This document shows positions 27,239 through 35,090 of a stretch of 64,000 nt of DNA, one piece after another (position 1 is the stretch's first letter; each line of letters starts with the position of its first letter). The notes beneath the pieces are model-generated. The model did not search any database and was not told the DNA's origin. It saw nothing but the letters and a program-made list of their open reading frames with translations. Source of the stretch: Prevotella sp. GTDB taxonomy: Bacteria; Bacteroidota; Bacteroidia; Bacteroidales; Bacteroidaceae. The stretch is from the NCBI GenBank assembly GCA_017462915.1, contig JAFTQG010000012.1, positions 25,426-89,425 of the forward strand, given 5' to 3'. Position numbers and translations under genes: made by a program.

Positions 27239-27904
27239 TCACAAAATTATTTGTGCTTGGTTTTGTATATTCGTTTCGTCTGCTTTCTTCTGTAAGTCTG
27301 CCAGCTTACCTATGAATCTTCTCACGGCTTCGGCATCCTTGCAGGCAGGAGCGGTCTCGAACTTTGAGTTTATGTCTATGCCGAGCATCATCGGGTGGTG
27401 TATATGCATGACACGGCTGGCATCGTCAGAGCCTATCCCTCCGCTGAGAAGGAAAGGCCTGTTGCCGTCGTATGCGTTGATGATCGTCCAGTCGAACTGT
27501 CTTCCGCTGCCTCCTGATGTCTCGCATCTTGTGTCAAAAAGGAACAGGTCCACGCAGTCTTCATAGCGGCGGAATGTCTGCATATCGTCTGCATTGCCTA
27601 TGCTTATCGCTTTCATTATCTTGATGTCTTGGCGTACTTGCCTTGCGACAGAGCTGCGGAGCTCGCGTATCATGGCAGGACTCTCGTTGCCATGAAGCTG
27701 CAGTATGTCAAGGCGGTAGTCTATGGAGGTGCTGATGATGCCGCTTCCCTCCATTATCGCCTTGCTCATGGATGCTGTCGGTACTGTTTCTCCAAGAATC
27801 ATGTCCTCCACCTGACGGCGGATGTCCTTTTCTGTCAGTATCTTCTTGAAGCGCTCCACTTCAGTACGCTTGTGGGCTGTTATCTCGTTCAATATATCTT
27901 TCAT
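27239..27904 (-). CDS. trpC'-'trpF: Chimeric TrpC(N-term)-TrpF(C-term) ORF
   Basis: One 221-codon frame joins parts of two enzymes. Residues 1-58 (MKDILNEITAHKRTEVERF to SGIIS) are the N-terminus of indole-3-glycerol-phosphate synthase, stopping just before the EFKRRSPS active-site strand. From about residue 59 (YRLDILQLHGNESP onward) the sequence is phosphoribosylanthranilate isomerase, with LFDTRC (catalytic Asp), LLSGGIG and GIDINSKFE. Missing are about 200 residues of the TrpC barrel and about 60 of TrpF, including the KVCG cysteine. Neither activity should survive. The junction is near 27727-27735. The start is 9 bp after trpD and the stop 18 bp before trpA, as expected for the ancestral pair. 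Confidence 0.85.
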   Translation of the reverse strand: MKDILNEITAHKRTEVERFKKILTEKDIRRQVEDMILGETVPTASMSKAIMEGSGIISTSIDYRLDILQLHGNESPAMIRELRSSVARQVRQDIKIMKAISIGNADDMQTFRRYEDCVDLFLFDTRCETSGGSGRQFDWTIINAYDGNRPFLLSGGIGSDDASRVMHIHHPMMLGIDINSKFETAPACKDAEAVRRFIGKLADLQKKADETNIQNQAQIIL

Positions 27905-27913
27905 GACACTTTC

Positions 27914-28912
27914 TTATGAGTTTATCTCTGCAAATCTTCTGAATGCGGCAAATGCCCTGCCGCTGTCTATTGACTCACGGGCGGCTTCCACGCAGTCTTC
28001 GATGCTCTTCCTGCCTTTCTCCATCACCTGTATGGCAAAGGCGGCATTAGCCATGACGACATCCTTCTGGGCTTTTGTGGCAGTGTTTGCCAGCACCTTG
28101 TCGAATATCTCCTTTGCCTCCATCTCGTCGGCGCCGGCCTTTAGCTCCTCGGGAGTGATTGTCTCCATGCCGAGCTCGGAAGGCTTGAATATGCGTTCGT
28201 AGTCGTTTGTGGTTACCTTGAAGTCGCCGGTGAGTGAAATCTCGTCATAGCCGTCCATGCTGTTCACTATGCCATAGTCTATGCCTATCTTCTGATACAC
28301 ATTGCTGTAGAGGCGCATCTGGTCGAGGTTTGCCACGCCGAGCAGTTGGCATTGCGGTTTTGAGGGGTTGACAAGCGGACCGAGAAGGTTGAAGCATGTA
28401 GGGAACTGGAGTGCCTTGCGTATCGGGCCGACAAACTTCATGGCATGGGCAAAGAGCTGTGCATGCAGATATACTATGCCTGCTTCGTTGAGGCTTCTGT
28501 TGAGGATGTCGGCGTCGGCAGTGAATCTTATGCCGTGGTTTGCCATTACATCTGAGGCTCCGCTGGTGCTTGTCGACGCATAGTTGCCGTGTTTAGCCAC
28601 CTTGTAGCCTGCACCGGCAATCACGAAACAGGCGGTGGTGGATATGTTGAACGTATTCTTGCGGTCGCCTCCTGTGCCCACCACATCTATGTATCTGTCG
28701 CAGTCAAGTATGGCAGGCACGCCCGTCTCCAGTATTCCGTCACGGAAACCTAACAGTTCGTCTACCGTAATGCCTCTCATCTGCAGCGCCGTGAGCAACG
28801 CCGTTATCTGTTCCTTGGCATATCGCTCCTGTGTTATGCCTATGAGGATGTCCTTTGTCTCCTCGCGTGTCAGTGCTTCTTGATTGAGCACTCTTTCCAG
28901 AATCTGTTTCAT
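27914..28912 (-). CDS. trpD: Anthranilate phosphoribosyltransferase
   Basis: A 332-residue enzyme of full length that joins anthranilate to PRPP. Visible motifs are DVVGTGGDRKNTFNIST (PRPP-binding), KHGNYASTSTSGASDV, and FNLLGPLVNP followed by LLGV. It sits between the two chimeric ORFs, 5 bp after the TrpE-TrpG chimera and 9 bp before the TrpC-TrpF chimera. With TrpE/TrpG and TrpF missing, its substrate supply and product use inside the cell are both doubtful. Confidence 0.95.
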   Translation of the reverse strand: MKQILERVLNQEALTREETKDILIGITQERYAKEQITALLTALQMRGITVDELLGFRDGILETGVPAILDCDRYIDVVGTGGDRKNTFNISTTACFVIAGAGYKVAKHGNYASTSTSGASDVMANHGIRFTADADILNRSLNEAGIVYLHAQLFAHAMKFVGPIRKALQFPTCFNLLGPLVNPSKPQCQLLGVANLDQMRLYSNVYQKIGIDYGIVNSMDGYDEISLTGDFKVTTNDYERIFKPSELGMETITPEELKAGADEMEAKEIFDKVLANTATKAQKDVVMANAAFAIQVMEKGRKSIEDCVEAARESIDSGRAFAAFRRFAEINS

Positions 28913-28917
28913 GATTG

Positions 28918-29541
28918 TCAGTGTTTTATCCAGTTTTCCATCATTTCTCTGCCGTCAGTCGTCAGCACGCTCTCGGGATGAAACTGCAGTCCTCTTATGT
29001 CGAGTGTCCTGTGGCGCAGTGCCATGATATGCCCCTCGTCGCTTTCTGCCGTTATCTCCAGACAATCGGGCAGGTATTCCCTGCTCACCACCCACGAATG
29101 ATACCGTCCCATGGTAATGCGGCGCGGAAGTCCATTGAACATATAGTCATTGCCCAGCTGTGTCCCTTCTGTCGCAATGCCATGAAACACACGGTCGAGA
29201 TTGGCAAGTCTGCCGCCGCAACACTCAGCCTTTTCGCCTTCGATGCTGATCCTTTCCGTCAGCGACCTTATGGCGTCGTGTACGTGGCAGTCATCATCTA
29301 TGTCACGCTCCTCACGGGTGCTGTCGGGCAGTGTGATGATGGCTTTGCCGTGGTCTATCGCTACCTGTGCCATAGGACGCACGCAGATGAACGAACGGCT
29401 GTTGTTACGGTCGTGGTAGTCGCTGCTTTCCATCAGCACGCTCTGCGGATACATGTCGCGCAACCTCATGTATACGCTCACAGGGGTATGCATGTCGGCA
29501 AGCATCGTCCTGGTTTTTGTGGTGTAGTTAAAAGTTTCCAT
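28918..29541 (-). CDS. trpE'-'trpG: Chimeric TrpE(N-term)-TrpG(C-term) ORF
   Basis: One 207-codon frame. Residues 1-109 (METFNYTTKTRTMLADMHTP to EGEKAECCG) are the N-terminal, Trp-binding part of anthranilate synthase component I, including the MESSDYH motif. Residues 110-207 (RLANLDRVFHGIATEG to FHPESVLTT and WIKH) are the C-terminal half of the glutamine amidotransferase TrpG, keeping the catalytic His in QFHPESVL. Lost are about 350 residues of TrpE with the whole chorismate site and about 90 of TrpG with the Cys nucleophile. The junction lies near 29208-29222. The start codon overlaps the trpB stop by 14 bp, as in an intact trpBE junction. Confidence 0.87.
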   Translation of the reverse strand: METFNYTTKTRTMLADMHTPVSVYMRLRDMYPQSVLMESSDYHDRNNSRSFICVRPMAQVAIDHGKAIITLPDSTREERDIDDDCHVHDAIRSLTERISIEGEKAECCGGRLANLDRVFHGIATEGTQLGNDYMFNGLPRRITMGRYHSWVVSREYLPDCLEITAESDEGHIMALRHRTLDIRGLQFHPESVLTTDGREMMENWIKH

Positions 29542-30736
29542 ATTCTCCAGCCATATGTTTATGTGAAATATAAGTTTCCATATCCTTGTCGCCGCGTCCG
29601 CTTACGGTAAGCACGACGACATCATCCTTCCTGAAATCCATCTTCTGCAAGGCGGCGATGGCGTGCGCGCTCTCCAGTGCAGGTATTATTCCCTCCATAC
29701 GGGTCAGTTCGTAGGCTGCCTTTATCGCCTCGTCATCGTTTATCGGCAGTACCGTGGCACGGTGTTGCTGTGCTATATTTGCGTGCATGGGGCCTATCCC
29801 GGGATAGTCAAGTCCTGCCGATATAGACTCCGCCTCTATGATTTGTCCGTCGGTAGTCTGCATCACGAGGGTCTTGCTTCCGTGCAGTATGCCCAAGCGT
29901 CCGGCATGTATCGTTGCTGCAGTGTGTCCGGTATCGGCTCCGAGTCCTCCTGCTTCTGCCAGCACGATATTGACACGCTCGTCGTCGATGTAGTGGTATA
30001 TGGTGCCGGCGGCATTGCTTCCTCCGCCCACACACGCCATGAGCCAGTCGGGATAGTCGCGTCCGGTCTTCTCGAGCAACTGTTCCTTTATCTCCTCAGA
30101 GATGATACTCTGCAGGCGCGCCACCATATCGGGGTAGGGATGCGGACCTACCGTGCTCCCGATGATGTAGAAAGTGTCCTGCGGATGGCAACACCAGTCG
30201 CGTATCGCCTCGTTTGTGGCATCCTTCAGTGTCATGTTTCCTGTTGTCACAGGGCGCACCTCGGCTCCGAGCATCCTCATGCGCTCCACGTTGAGACGCT
30301 GCCTCTCCACATCGAGAGCCCCTTGATATACCACACACGGCATGTCCATCAGCGCGCAGACTGTTGCCGTCGCCACACCGTGCTGGCCGGCTCCAGTCTC
30401 GGCTATGATGCGCGTCTTGCCCATCTTCTTTGCCAAGAGTATCTGTCCTATGGTGTTGTTTATCTTGTGAGCACCGGTGTGGTTGAGGTCCTCACGCTTC
30501 AGATACAGTCGGCAACCGTATTTCTCGCTCATGCGCCTGGCATAATACAACGGCGAGGGACGCCCCACATAGTCGCGCAGGAGCTGCATGTACTCATCCC
30601 TGAACTCCTTGCTTTCGAGCACTTTCAGATACTCTTTCTTGAGATTTTCCACGGCGGCATACAGTATTTCCGGGATGTATGCTCCGCCAAACTCGCCGTA
30701 GAATCCTTGTCCGTCTACATGAAATGTCTTCTTCAT
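29528..30736 (-). CDS. trpB: Tryptophan synthase beta subunit
   Basis: A 402-residue PLP enzyme that condenses indole and serine. It is complete: the PLP lysine is in KREDLNHTGAHKINNTIG, followed by ETGAGQHG, the phosphate-binding CVGGGSNA and a normal C-terminus. It is the first structural gene of the trp operon, behind a Trp-codon leader peptide and attenuator, and its last codons overlap the start of the TrpE-TrpG frame. Confidence 0.97.
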   Translation of the reverse strand: MKKTFHVDGQGFYGEFGGAYIPEILYAAVENLKKEYLKVLESKEFRDEYMQLLRDYVGRPSPLYYARRMSEKYGCRLYLKREDLNHTGAHKINNTIGQILLAKKMGKTRIIAETGAGQHGVATATVCALMDMPCVVYQGALDVERQRLNVERMRMLGAEVRPVTTGNMTLKDATNEAIRDWCCHPQDTFYIIGSTVGPHPYPDMVARLQSIISEEIKEQLLEKTGRDYPDWLMACVGGGSNAAGTIYHYIDDERVNIVLAEAGGLGADTGHTAATIHAGRLGILHGSKTLVMQTTDGQIIEAESISAGLDYPGIGPMHANIAQQHRATVLPINDDEAIKAAYELTRMEGIIPALESAHAIAALQKMDFRKDDVVVLTVSGRGDKDMETYISHKHMAGEYGNF

Positions 30737-30799
30737 AATGCTTTATGTTTGTCTTTTGTCTTGCTGTTTTTTAGGCATTGCTGATTGTTGTCCTTGACG

Positions 30800-30842
30800 G
30801 GTATAAAGAAACAAGGCTCGCCGCAATCGCGACGAGCCTTGT
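30800..30842 (-). terminator. trp operon attenuator hairpin
   Basis: On the minus strand ACAAGGCTCG (30842-30833) pairs with CGAGCCTTGT (30820-30811) and is followed by TTCTTTAT. It is an intrinsic terminator 32 nt after the leader-peptide stop and about 75 nt before trpB, in the right place to be relieved by ribosome stalling. Confidence 0.85.
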
Positions 30843-30874
30843 ACTATGGTTATTCCAGCTTACAAAACAGGAAC

Positions 30875-30955
30875 TCAGGTATACGGCATCATGCCTCGCG
30901 ACTTTTTCAATCTCGAGTTCTGCCACCACCATGAGTTGGTCTGTATTCTTGTCAT
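30875..30955 (-). CDS. trpL: trp leader peptide with three tandem Trp codons
   Basis: A 26-codon frame starting ATG at 30955 and ending TGA at 30877-30875 encodes MTRIQTNSWWWQNSRLKK followed by SRGMMPYT. The three consecutive TGG codons lie at 30931-30923. The frame starts about 34 nt after the predicted transcription start, and a terminator hairpin follows 32 nt after its stop. This is the classic ribosome-stalling attenuator layout: when Trp-tRNA is scarce the ribosome pauses at the TGG run and the terminator is avoided. Confidence 0.85.
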   Translation of the reverse strand: MTRIQTNSWWWQNSRLKKSRGMMPYT

Positions 30956-30995
30956 GTTCTGAAACTTTTTGCTGTTTTATTTTCTGTTTCGGTTG

Positions 30996-31027
30996 CAAAA
31001 GTAATGGAAATTATGAATATCGCCAAA
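30996..31027 (-). promoter_or_regulatory. trp operon promoter
   Basis: On the minus strand TTTG (31027-31024), 20 nt, then TACTTTTG (31003-30996) followed by C: a full consensus match placing the start about 35 nt before the leader peptide. Confidence 0.85.
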
Positions 31028-31082
31028 CTTTTTGCTGATTATTTTCTCAAAAAGTGACGTTCACATATTATAAAAAGGCTGT

Positions 31083-31126
31083 TTAACGGTTATGCGGTTT
31101 GTCGGTGATACGATTATGCGGTCTGT
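31083..31126. repeat. Short CGGTTATGCGGTTT octamer block
   Basis: Degenerate octamers of the GGTTATGC/GGTGATAC type between the trp promoter and the GNAT promoter, on the GGTT side only; no AACC partner follows here. Confidence 0.6.
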
Positions 31127-31157
31127 TTTGCAATGTCATAAATTATTCGTATCTTTG
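31127..31157 (+). promoter_or_regulatory. Promoter of the GNAT gene
   Basis: TTTG (31127-31130), 19 nt, then TATCTTTG (31150-31157) matches the consensus. Two more TATCTTTG boxes follow at 31216-31223 and 31227-31234, 11 bp apart, without proper -33 partners, so several starts are possible before the ATG at 31303. Confidence 0.7.
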
Positions 31158-31302
31158 CAGAAGATAAGCTGCATCTCAGCAATTATGAGCAAGCTCCATT
31201 GCGTTCGGTTTGCATTATCTTTGCACTATCTTTGCAAAAGATTTGATGTTTTCTTAATCAAATCATGTTGAAGGCGAGATTTAAGCATGTAGTTAAAACA
31301 AT

Positions 31303-31743
31303 ATGAAAATGAGTGTGATAGAAAGATGTTATGACTATGAGGCACTGACGGCGGTATGGTATGCGTCGGTCAGGGCAACACATGATTTCCTGACAGAGGT
31401 GGATATGGAGTATTATCGGCGCCGGATACCGCGTGATTATATGCCTCATGTAGAGCTTTATGCCATCAGGGATGAGAGAGGACGTTGGTCTTCCTTTATC
31501 GGAATAAGCAGCGACATGATAGAGATGCTGTTTGTCCATCCTGACGAGATGGGCAGAGGGCATGGCTCGCGTCTGCTGAAATTTGCTGTAGAGGAGAAAG
31601 GTTTACGCAAGGTTGATGTCAACGAGCAGAACAAGCGTGCCTTGGAGTTTTACCTGAGGCACGGATTCTCTGTCGTCGGGCGTGACGCTACGGACGGTGA
31701 AGGCAAGCCGTACCCGATTTTGCATATGGAGAAGAAAATGTGA
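31303..31743 (+). CDS. GNAT-family N-acetyltransferase
   Basis: A 146-residue protein with the GNAT core: IEMLFVHPDEMGRGHGSRLL, where V-HP-x-x-x-GRGHGS is the acetyl-CoA pyrophosphate loop, followed by KVDVNEQNKRALEFYLRHGF, the standard last strands. It transfers an acetyl group from acetyl-CoA to an unknown small molecule or protein amine. An ATG at 31309 is an alternative start. It is a single-gene unit between repeat-rich gaps. Confidence 0.85.
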   Translation: MKMSVIERCYDYEALTAVWYASVRATHDFLTEVDMEYYRRRIPRDYMPHVELYAIRDERGRWSSFIGISSDMIEMLFVHPDEMGRGHGSRLLKFAVEEKGLRKVDVNEQNKRALEFYLRHGFSVVGRDATDGEGKPYPILHMEKKM

Positions 31744-31787
31744 TTAGGTAATACCTTGCAAATCAATATGTTGTAATTTATATTGGG

Positions 31788-31866
31788 ATGGGTCACCTTT
31801 CACAGGTCAAAAGGTGATACTTTGATGTGTGAAAGGTGACCTTTTTCATGACGAACCGTCATCCTT
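31788..31866. repeat. GGTSACC 22-bp-period cluster C
   Basis: GGTCACC (31791), GGTGATA (31813), GGTGACC (31835) and a degenerate CGTCATC (31857) keep the exact 22-bp pitch. It lies after the GNAT stop codon. Confidence 0.8.
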
Positions 31867-31899
31867 TATCTGAGCGTTGTGGTTTCTTGTTTTTGTCAG

Positions 31900-31996
31900 T
31901 AACCGCAATTTCCGCCTGACCGCCCAACCGCGTAACCACACGACAACCGTCCTTAACTGCCTGACCGCACGACAACCACAAAACCGTCCCAACCCC
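31900..31996. repeat. Degenerate AACCG/GACCG oligomer block
   Basis: Units such as AACCGCAA, GACCGCCC, AACCGCGT and CAACCGTCC recur with 7-9-bp spacing before the purA promoter. The pitch is less regular than in other arrays. The surrounding 383-bp gap otherwise holds only cluster C and the purA promoter. Confidence 0.6.
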
Positions 31997-32048
31997 TAAA
32001 AAATATAAATATTCGGGATGGATGTTCTTCTGTCTCGTTTTTTTTTGT

Positions 32049-32056
32049 TACTTTTG
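32049..32056 (+). promoter_or_regulatory. -7 box of purA
   Basis: TACTTTTG followed by T matches TAnnTTTG; the -33 region is T-rich but lacks a clear TTTG. The predicted leader is about 65 nt. Confidence 0.55.
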
Positions 32057-32126
32057 TAGCGGATTATGCCATGTACGGTACATGGCGAGAAAAGGGAATA
32101 AGAACAAGAAACAATACTATAGGATT

Positions 32127-33407
32127 ATGAATACAGGAAAAATCGATGTCCTGCTCGGATTGCAGTGGGGTGATGAAGGCAAGGGCAAGGTCGTTGACGT
32201 GCTTACGCCGAAGTATGATGTTGTTGCCCGTTTCCAGGGTGGTCCTAACGCCGGCCATACGTTGGAGTTTGAGGGACAGAAGTATGTCCTCCGCTCCATC
32301 CCTTCCGGCATATTCCAGGGCGGAAAGGTGAATATCATAGGCAATGGCGTGGTGCTTGCGCCGGACCTTTTCATGGGCGAGGCAAAGGAGCTCGAGAAGA
32401 GCGGCCATGACCTCAAGGAGCGTCTCTATATCTCCAAGAAGGCCCATCTCATCATGCCTACCCACCGTCTGCTGGATGCGGCATACGAGTCTATGAAGGG
32501 CAAAAATAAGGTCGGCACCACAGGCAAGGGCATCGGTCCGACATATACGGACAAGGTGTCGCGCAACGGTCTGCGTGTCGGCGACATCCTGGACGGTTTC
32601 GAGGAGAAATACGCTGCCCACAAGGCACGCCACATGCAGATACTCGAGTCTGTAGGCTTCGAGTATGACGAGGCTCAGCTTGCAGAGACCGAGAAGGTGT
32701 GGATGGAAGGCGTGGAGTATCTCCGCCTGTTCAATATCGTGGATTCCGAGCATGTCATAGGCAAGTCGCTCAAGGCAGGCAACACGATACTCGCCGAGGG
32801 TGCACAGGGCACGATGCTCGATGTCGATTTCGGCTCTTATCCTTTCGTCACCTCCTCCAATACGGTATGCGCTGGAGCCTGCACAGGTCTCGGTGTCGGT
32901 CCTAACAAGATAGGGGAGGTATTCGGCATCATGAAGGCCTACTGCACGAGAGTCGGCGCAGGTCCGTTCCCTACAGAGCTTTTCGACGAGACAGGACAGA
33001 AGATGCGCGACATAGGTCATGAGTATGGAGCCGTGACAGGCCGTGAGCGCCGTTGCGGATGGATAGACCTCGTGGCGCTGCGCTACTCCATCATGGTCAA
33101 CGGTGTCACACAGCTCATCATGATGAAGTCTGACGTGCTTGACACATTCCCTACCATCAAGGCCTGCACAGCCTATAAGGTGAACGGCAAGGAGACACGC
33201 GATTTCCCTTACGACATAGAGAAGGGCATAGAGCCTGTATATACCGAGCTGCCGGGATGGATGACAGACATGACACGCTTCACGTCGGAAGAGGAGTTCC
33301 CGAAGGAGTTCAAGGACTATATAGCCTTCCTCGAGAAGGAACTGGAGACGCCTATCACTGTCATCTCCATAGGCCCTGACCGCGCCCAGACCATCGTGCG
33401 CAAGTGA
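32127..33407 (+). CDS. purA: Adenylosuccinate synthetase
   Basis: A 426-residue enzyme joining IMP and aspartate with GTP, the first committed step to AMP. The N-terminal [14 protein letters not shown] phosphate loop, [23 protein letters not shown] and the C-terminal region with [12 protein letters not shown] and [11 protein letters not shown] are all present. The frame is open from 32022, but the added 35 residues would start before the promoter, so ATG 32127 is chosen. hisS follows after 25 bp. Confidence 0.97.
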   Translation: MNTGKIDVLLGLQWGDEGKGKVVDVLTPKYDVVARFQGGPNAGHTLEFEGQKYVLRSIPSGIFQGGKVNIIGNGVVLAPDLFMGEAKELEKSGHDLKERLYISKKAHLIMPTHRLLDAAYESMKGKNKVGTTGKGIGPTYTDKVSRNGLRVGDILDGFEEKYAAHKARHMQILESVGFEYDEAQLAETEKVWMEGVEYLRLFNIVDSEHVIGKSLKAGNTILAEGAQGTMLDVDFGSYPFVTSSNTVCAGACTGLGVGPNKIGEVFGIMKAYCTRVGAGPFPTELFDETGQKMRDIGHEYGAVTGRERRCGWIDLVALRYSIMVNGVTQLIMMKSDVLDTFPTIKACTAYKVNGKETRDFPYDIEKGIEPVYTELPGWMTDMTRFTSEEEFPKEFKDYIAFLEKELETPITVISIGPDRAQTIVRK

Positions 33408-33432
33408 TTTTTTGAAGAACATAACGAGAATT

Positions 33433-34797
33433 ATGGCACAGAAACCAAGCATACCAAAGGGTACACGCGACTTCGGCCCTGTAGAGATGGCGAAGCGCAA
33501 CTACATATTCAATACCATCAAGGATGTCTATGCGCTCTACGGCTTCCAGCAGATAGAGACTCCTGCCATGGAGAATCTGTCGACGCTCATGGGCAAATAC
33601 GGCGAGGAGGGCGACAAGCTCCTCTTCAAGATACTCAATTCCGGCGACTTCCTCCACGGCATGACAGCCGACGAGGTTGCAGGAACGAGCACACAGAGAC
33701 TTGCCGCAAAATTCTGCGAGAAGGGTCTCCGCTACGACCTTACCGTACCTTTCGCACGCTATGTCGTGCAGCACCGTGAAGAGCTCCAGATGCCTTTCAA
33801 GCGTTACCAGATACAGCCGGTATGGCGTGCCGACCGTCCTCAGAAGGGCCGCTACCGCGAGTTCTACCAGTGTGACGCAGATGTCGTGGGCTCAGACTCC
33901 CTGCTCAACGAGGTGGAACTCATGCAGATTGTCGACACGGTCTTCACGAAGTTCGGCGTCCGTGTGCAGATAAAGATCAACAACCGCAAGATTCTTGCCG
34001 GCATAGCTGAGGTAATCGGTGAGGCGGAGAAGATTGTCGACATCACGGTCGCTATCGACAAGCTCGACAAGATAGGCCTCGACGCTGTCAATGAGGAGCT
34101 GCGCGGTGCAGGCATCTCTGACGAGGCTATCGAGAAGCTCCAGCCGATAATAAAGCTGGAGGGCACTAACGATGACAAGCTCAATGTCATCCGTGAGGTG
34201 CTTGCGGCAAGCGAGACAGGACTGAAAGGCGTGGAGGAGACACAGTTTATCCTTGACAGACTGAAGGATACGCTCGACAACGAGATACAGCTCGACCTCA
34301 CGCTCGCCCGCGGTCTCAACTACTATACAGGCGCAATCTTCGAGGTGAAAGCCCTTGATGTGCAGATAGGTTCCATCACAGGTGGCGGACGCTATGACAA
34401 TCTCACGGGAATCTTCGGAATGCCAGGTCTCTCAGGCGTCGGAATATCGTTCGGTGCAGACCGCATTTACGATGTCCTCAACAAGCTCGACCTTTACCCG
34501 AAAGAGGCTGTCAATGCAACACAGCTCCTGTTCATCAACTTCGGAGAGAAGGAGACGGCATACTGTCTCCCTGTCGCTGCGGCAGCCCGTAAGGCTGGAA
34601 TCCGCACGGAGGTGTTTCCTGATAGCGTGAAGATGAAGAAGCAGATGTCATACGCCAATGCCAAGCAGATACCTTTTGTCGCCCTTGCCGGCGAGAATGA
34701 GATTGCCGAAGGCAAGCTGACACTGAAGGATATGGCTACAGGCGAGCAGGCACTGGTGACTCCAGACGAACTTATCTCACGCATATCAGGGCGTTAG
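33433..34797 (+). CDS. hisS: Histidyl-tRNA synthetase
   Basis: A 454-residue class II synthetase. Motif 1 region ([17 protein letters not shown]), motif 2 ([17 protein letters not shown]), the histidine-specific [14 protein letters not shown], and [13 protein letters not shown] are visible, followed by the anticodon-binding domain. ATG 33433 gives the usual [14 protein letters not shown] start; an upstream in-frame TTG is unlikely. It is probably cotranscribed with purA. Confidence 0.97.
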   Translation: MAQKPSIPKGTRDFGPVEMAKRNYIFNTIKDVYALYGFQQIETPAMENLSTLMGKYGEEGDKLLFKILNSGDFLHGMTADEVAGTSTQRLAAKFCEKGLRYDLTVPFARYVVQHREELQMPFKRYQIQPVWRADRPQKGRYREFYQCDADVVGSDSLLNEVELMQIVDTVFTKFGVRVQIKINNRKILAGIAEVIGEAEKIVDITVAIDKLDKIGLDAVNEELRGAGISDEAIEKLQPIIKLEGTNDDKLNVIREVLAASETGLKGVEETQFILDRLKDTLDNEIQLDLTLARGLNYYTGAIFEVKALDVQIGSITGGGRYDNLTGIFGMPGLSGVGISFGADRIYDVLNKLDLYPKEAVNATQLLFINFGEKETAYCLPVAAAARKAGIRTEVFPDSVKMKKQMSYANAKQIPFVALAGENEIAEGKLTLKDMATGEQALVTPDELISRISGR

Positions 34798-34799
34798 TA

Positions 34800-35087
34800 G
34801 TCTGGTTGTTTGGTGGTTTAGCTGTTTAGTGGTTTGGTTATTTGGTGGTTTAGTTGTTTAGTTATTTGGTGGTTTAGTTATTGCTATAACATCTACCATT
34901 TCGGCTATTTCTACTATATCGGCTATCCCTCCATTCCCTCCCAAATAACCAAAGTCCCGATTAAGCGAGAGCAGAGCCAAGCTTGCTTGAGCTCTGCCGA
35001 GCGGAAGGGACTTCGAGCGAAGCTCAACAACCAAACAACCAAACAACCAAACAACTAAACCACTAAACCACCAAATAACCAACCAAA
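34800..35087. repeat. Inverted octamer array with palindromic insert
   Basis: Left (34800-34878): GGTTGTTT/GGTGGTTT-type octamers. Centre: TCGGCTATTTC and TATATCGGCTATCCCTCC, also found near 54150, then a 63-bp palindromic insert (34951-35013) with AAGTCCC/GGGACTT ends and GCAGAGC/GCTCTGC inner arms. Right (35025-35087): CAACCAAA/CCACTAAA octamers running up to the ATG at 35091. Confidence 0.85.
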
Positions 35088-35090
35088 CAA

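Noticed and set aside
29663-30784. 373-codon plus-strand frame
   Set aside because: It is antisense to trpB; open only because of codon bias.
32064-33500. 478-codon minus-strand frame
   Set aside because: It is antisense to purA, whose protein is unmistakable; the reverse frame has no domains.
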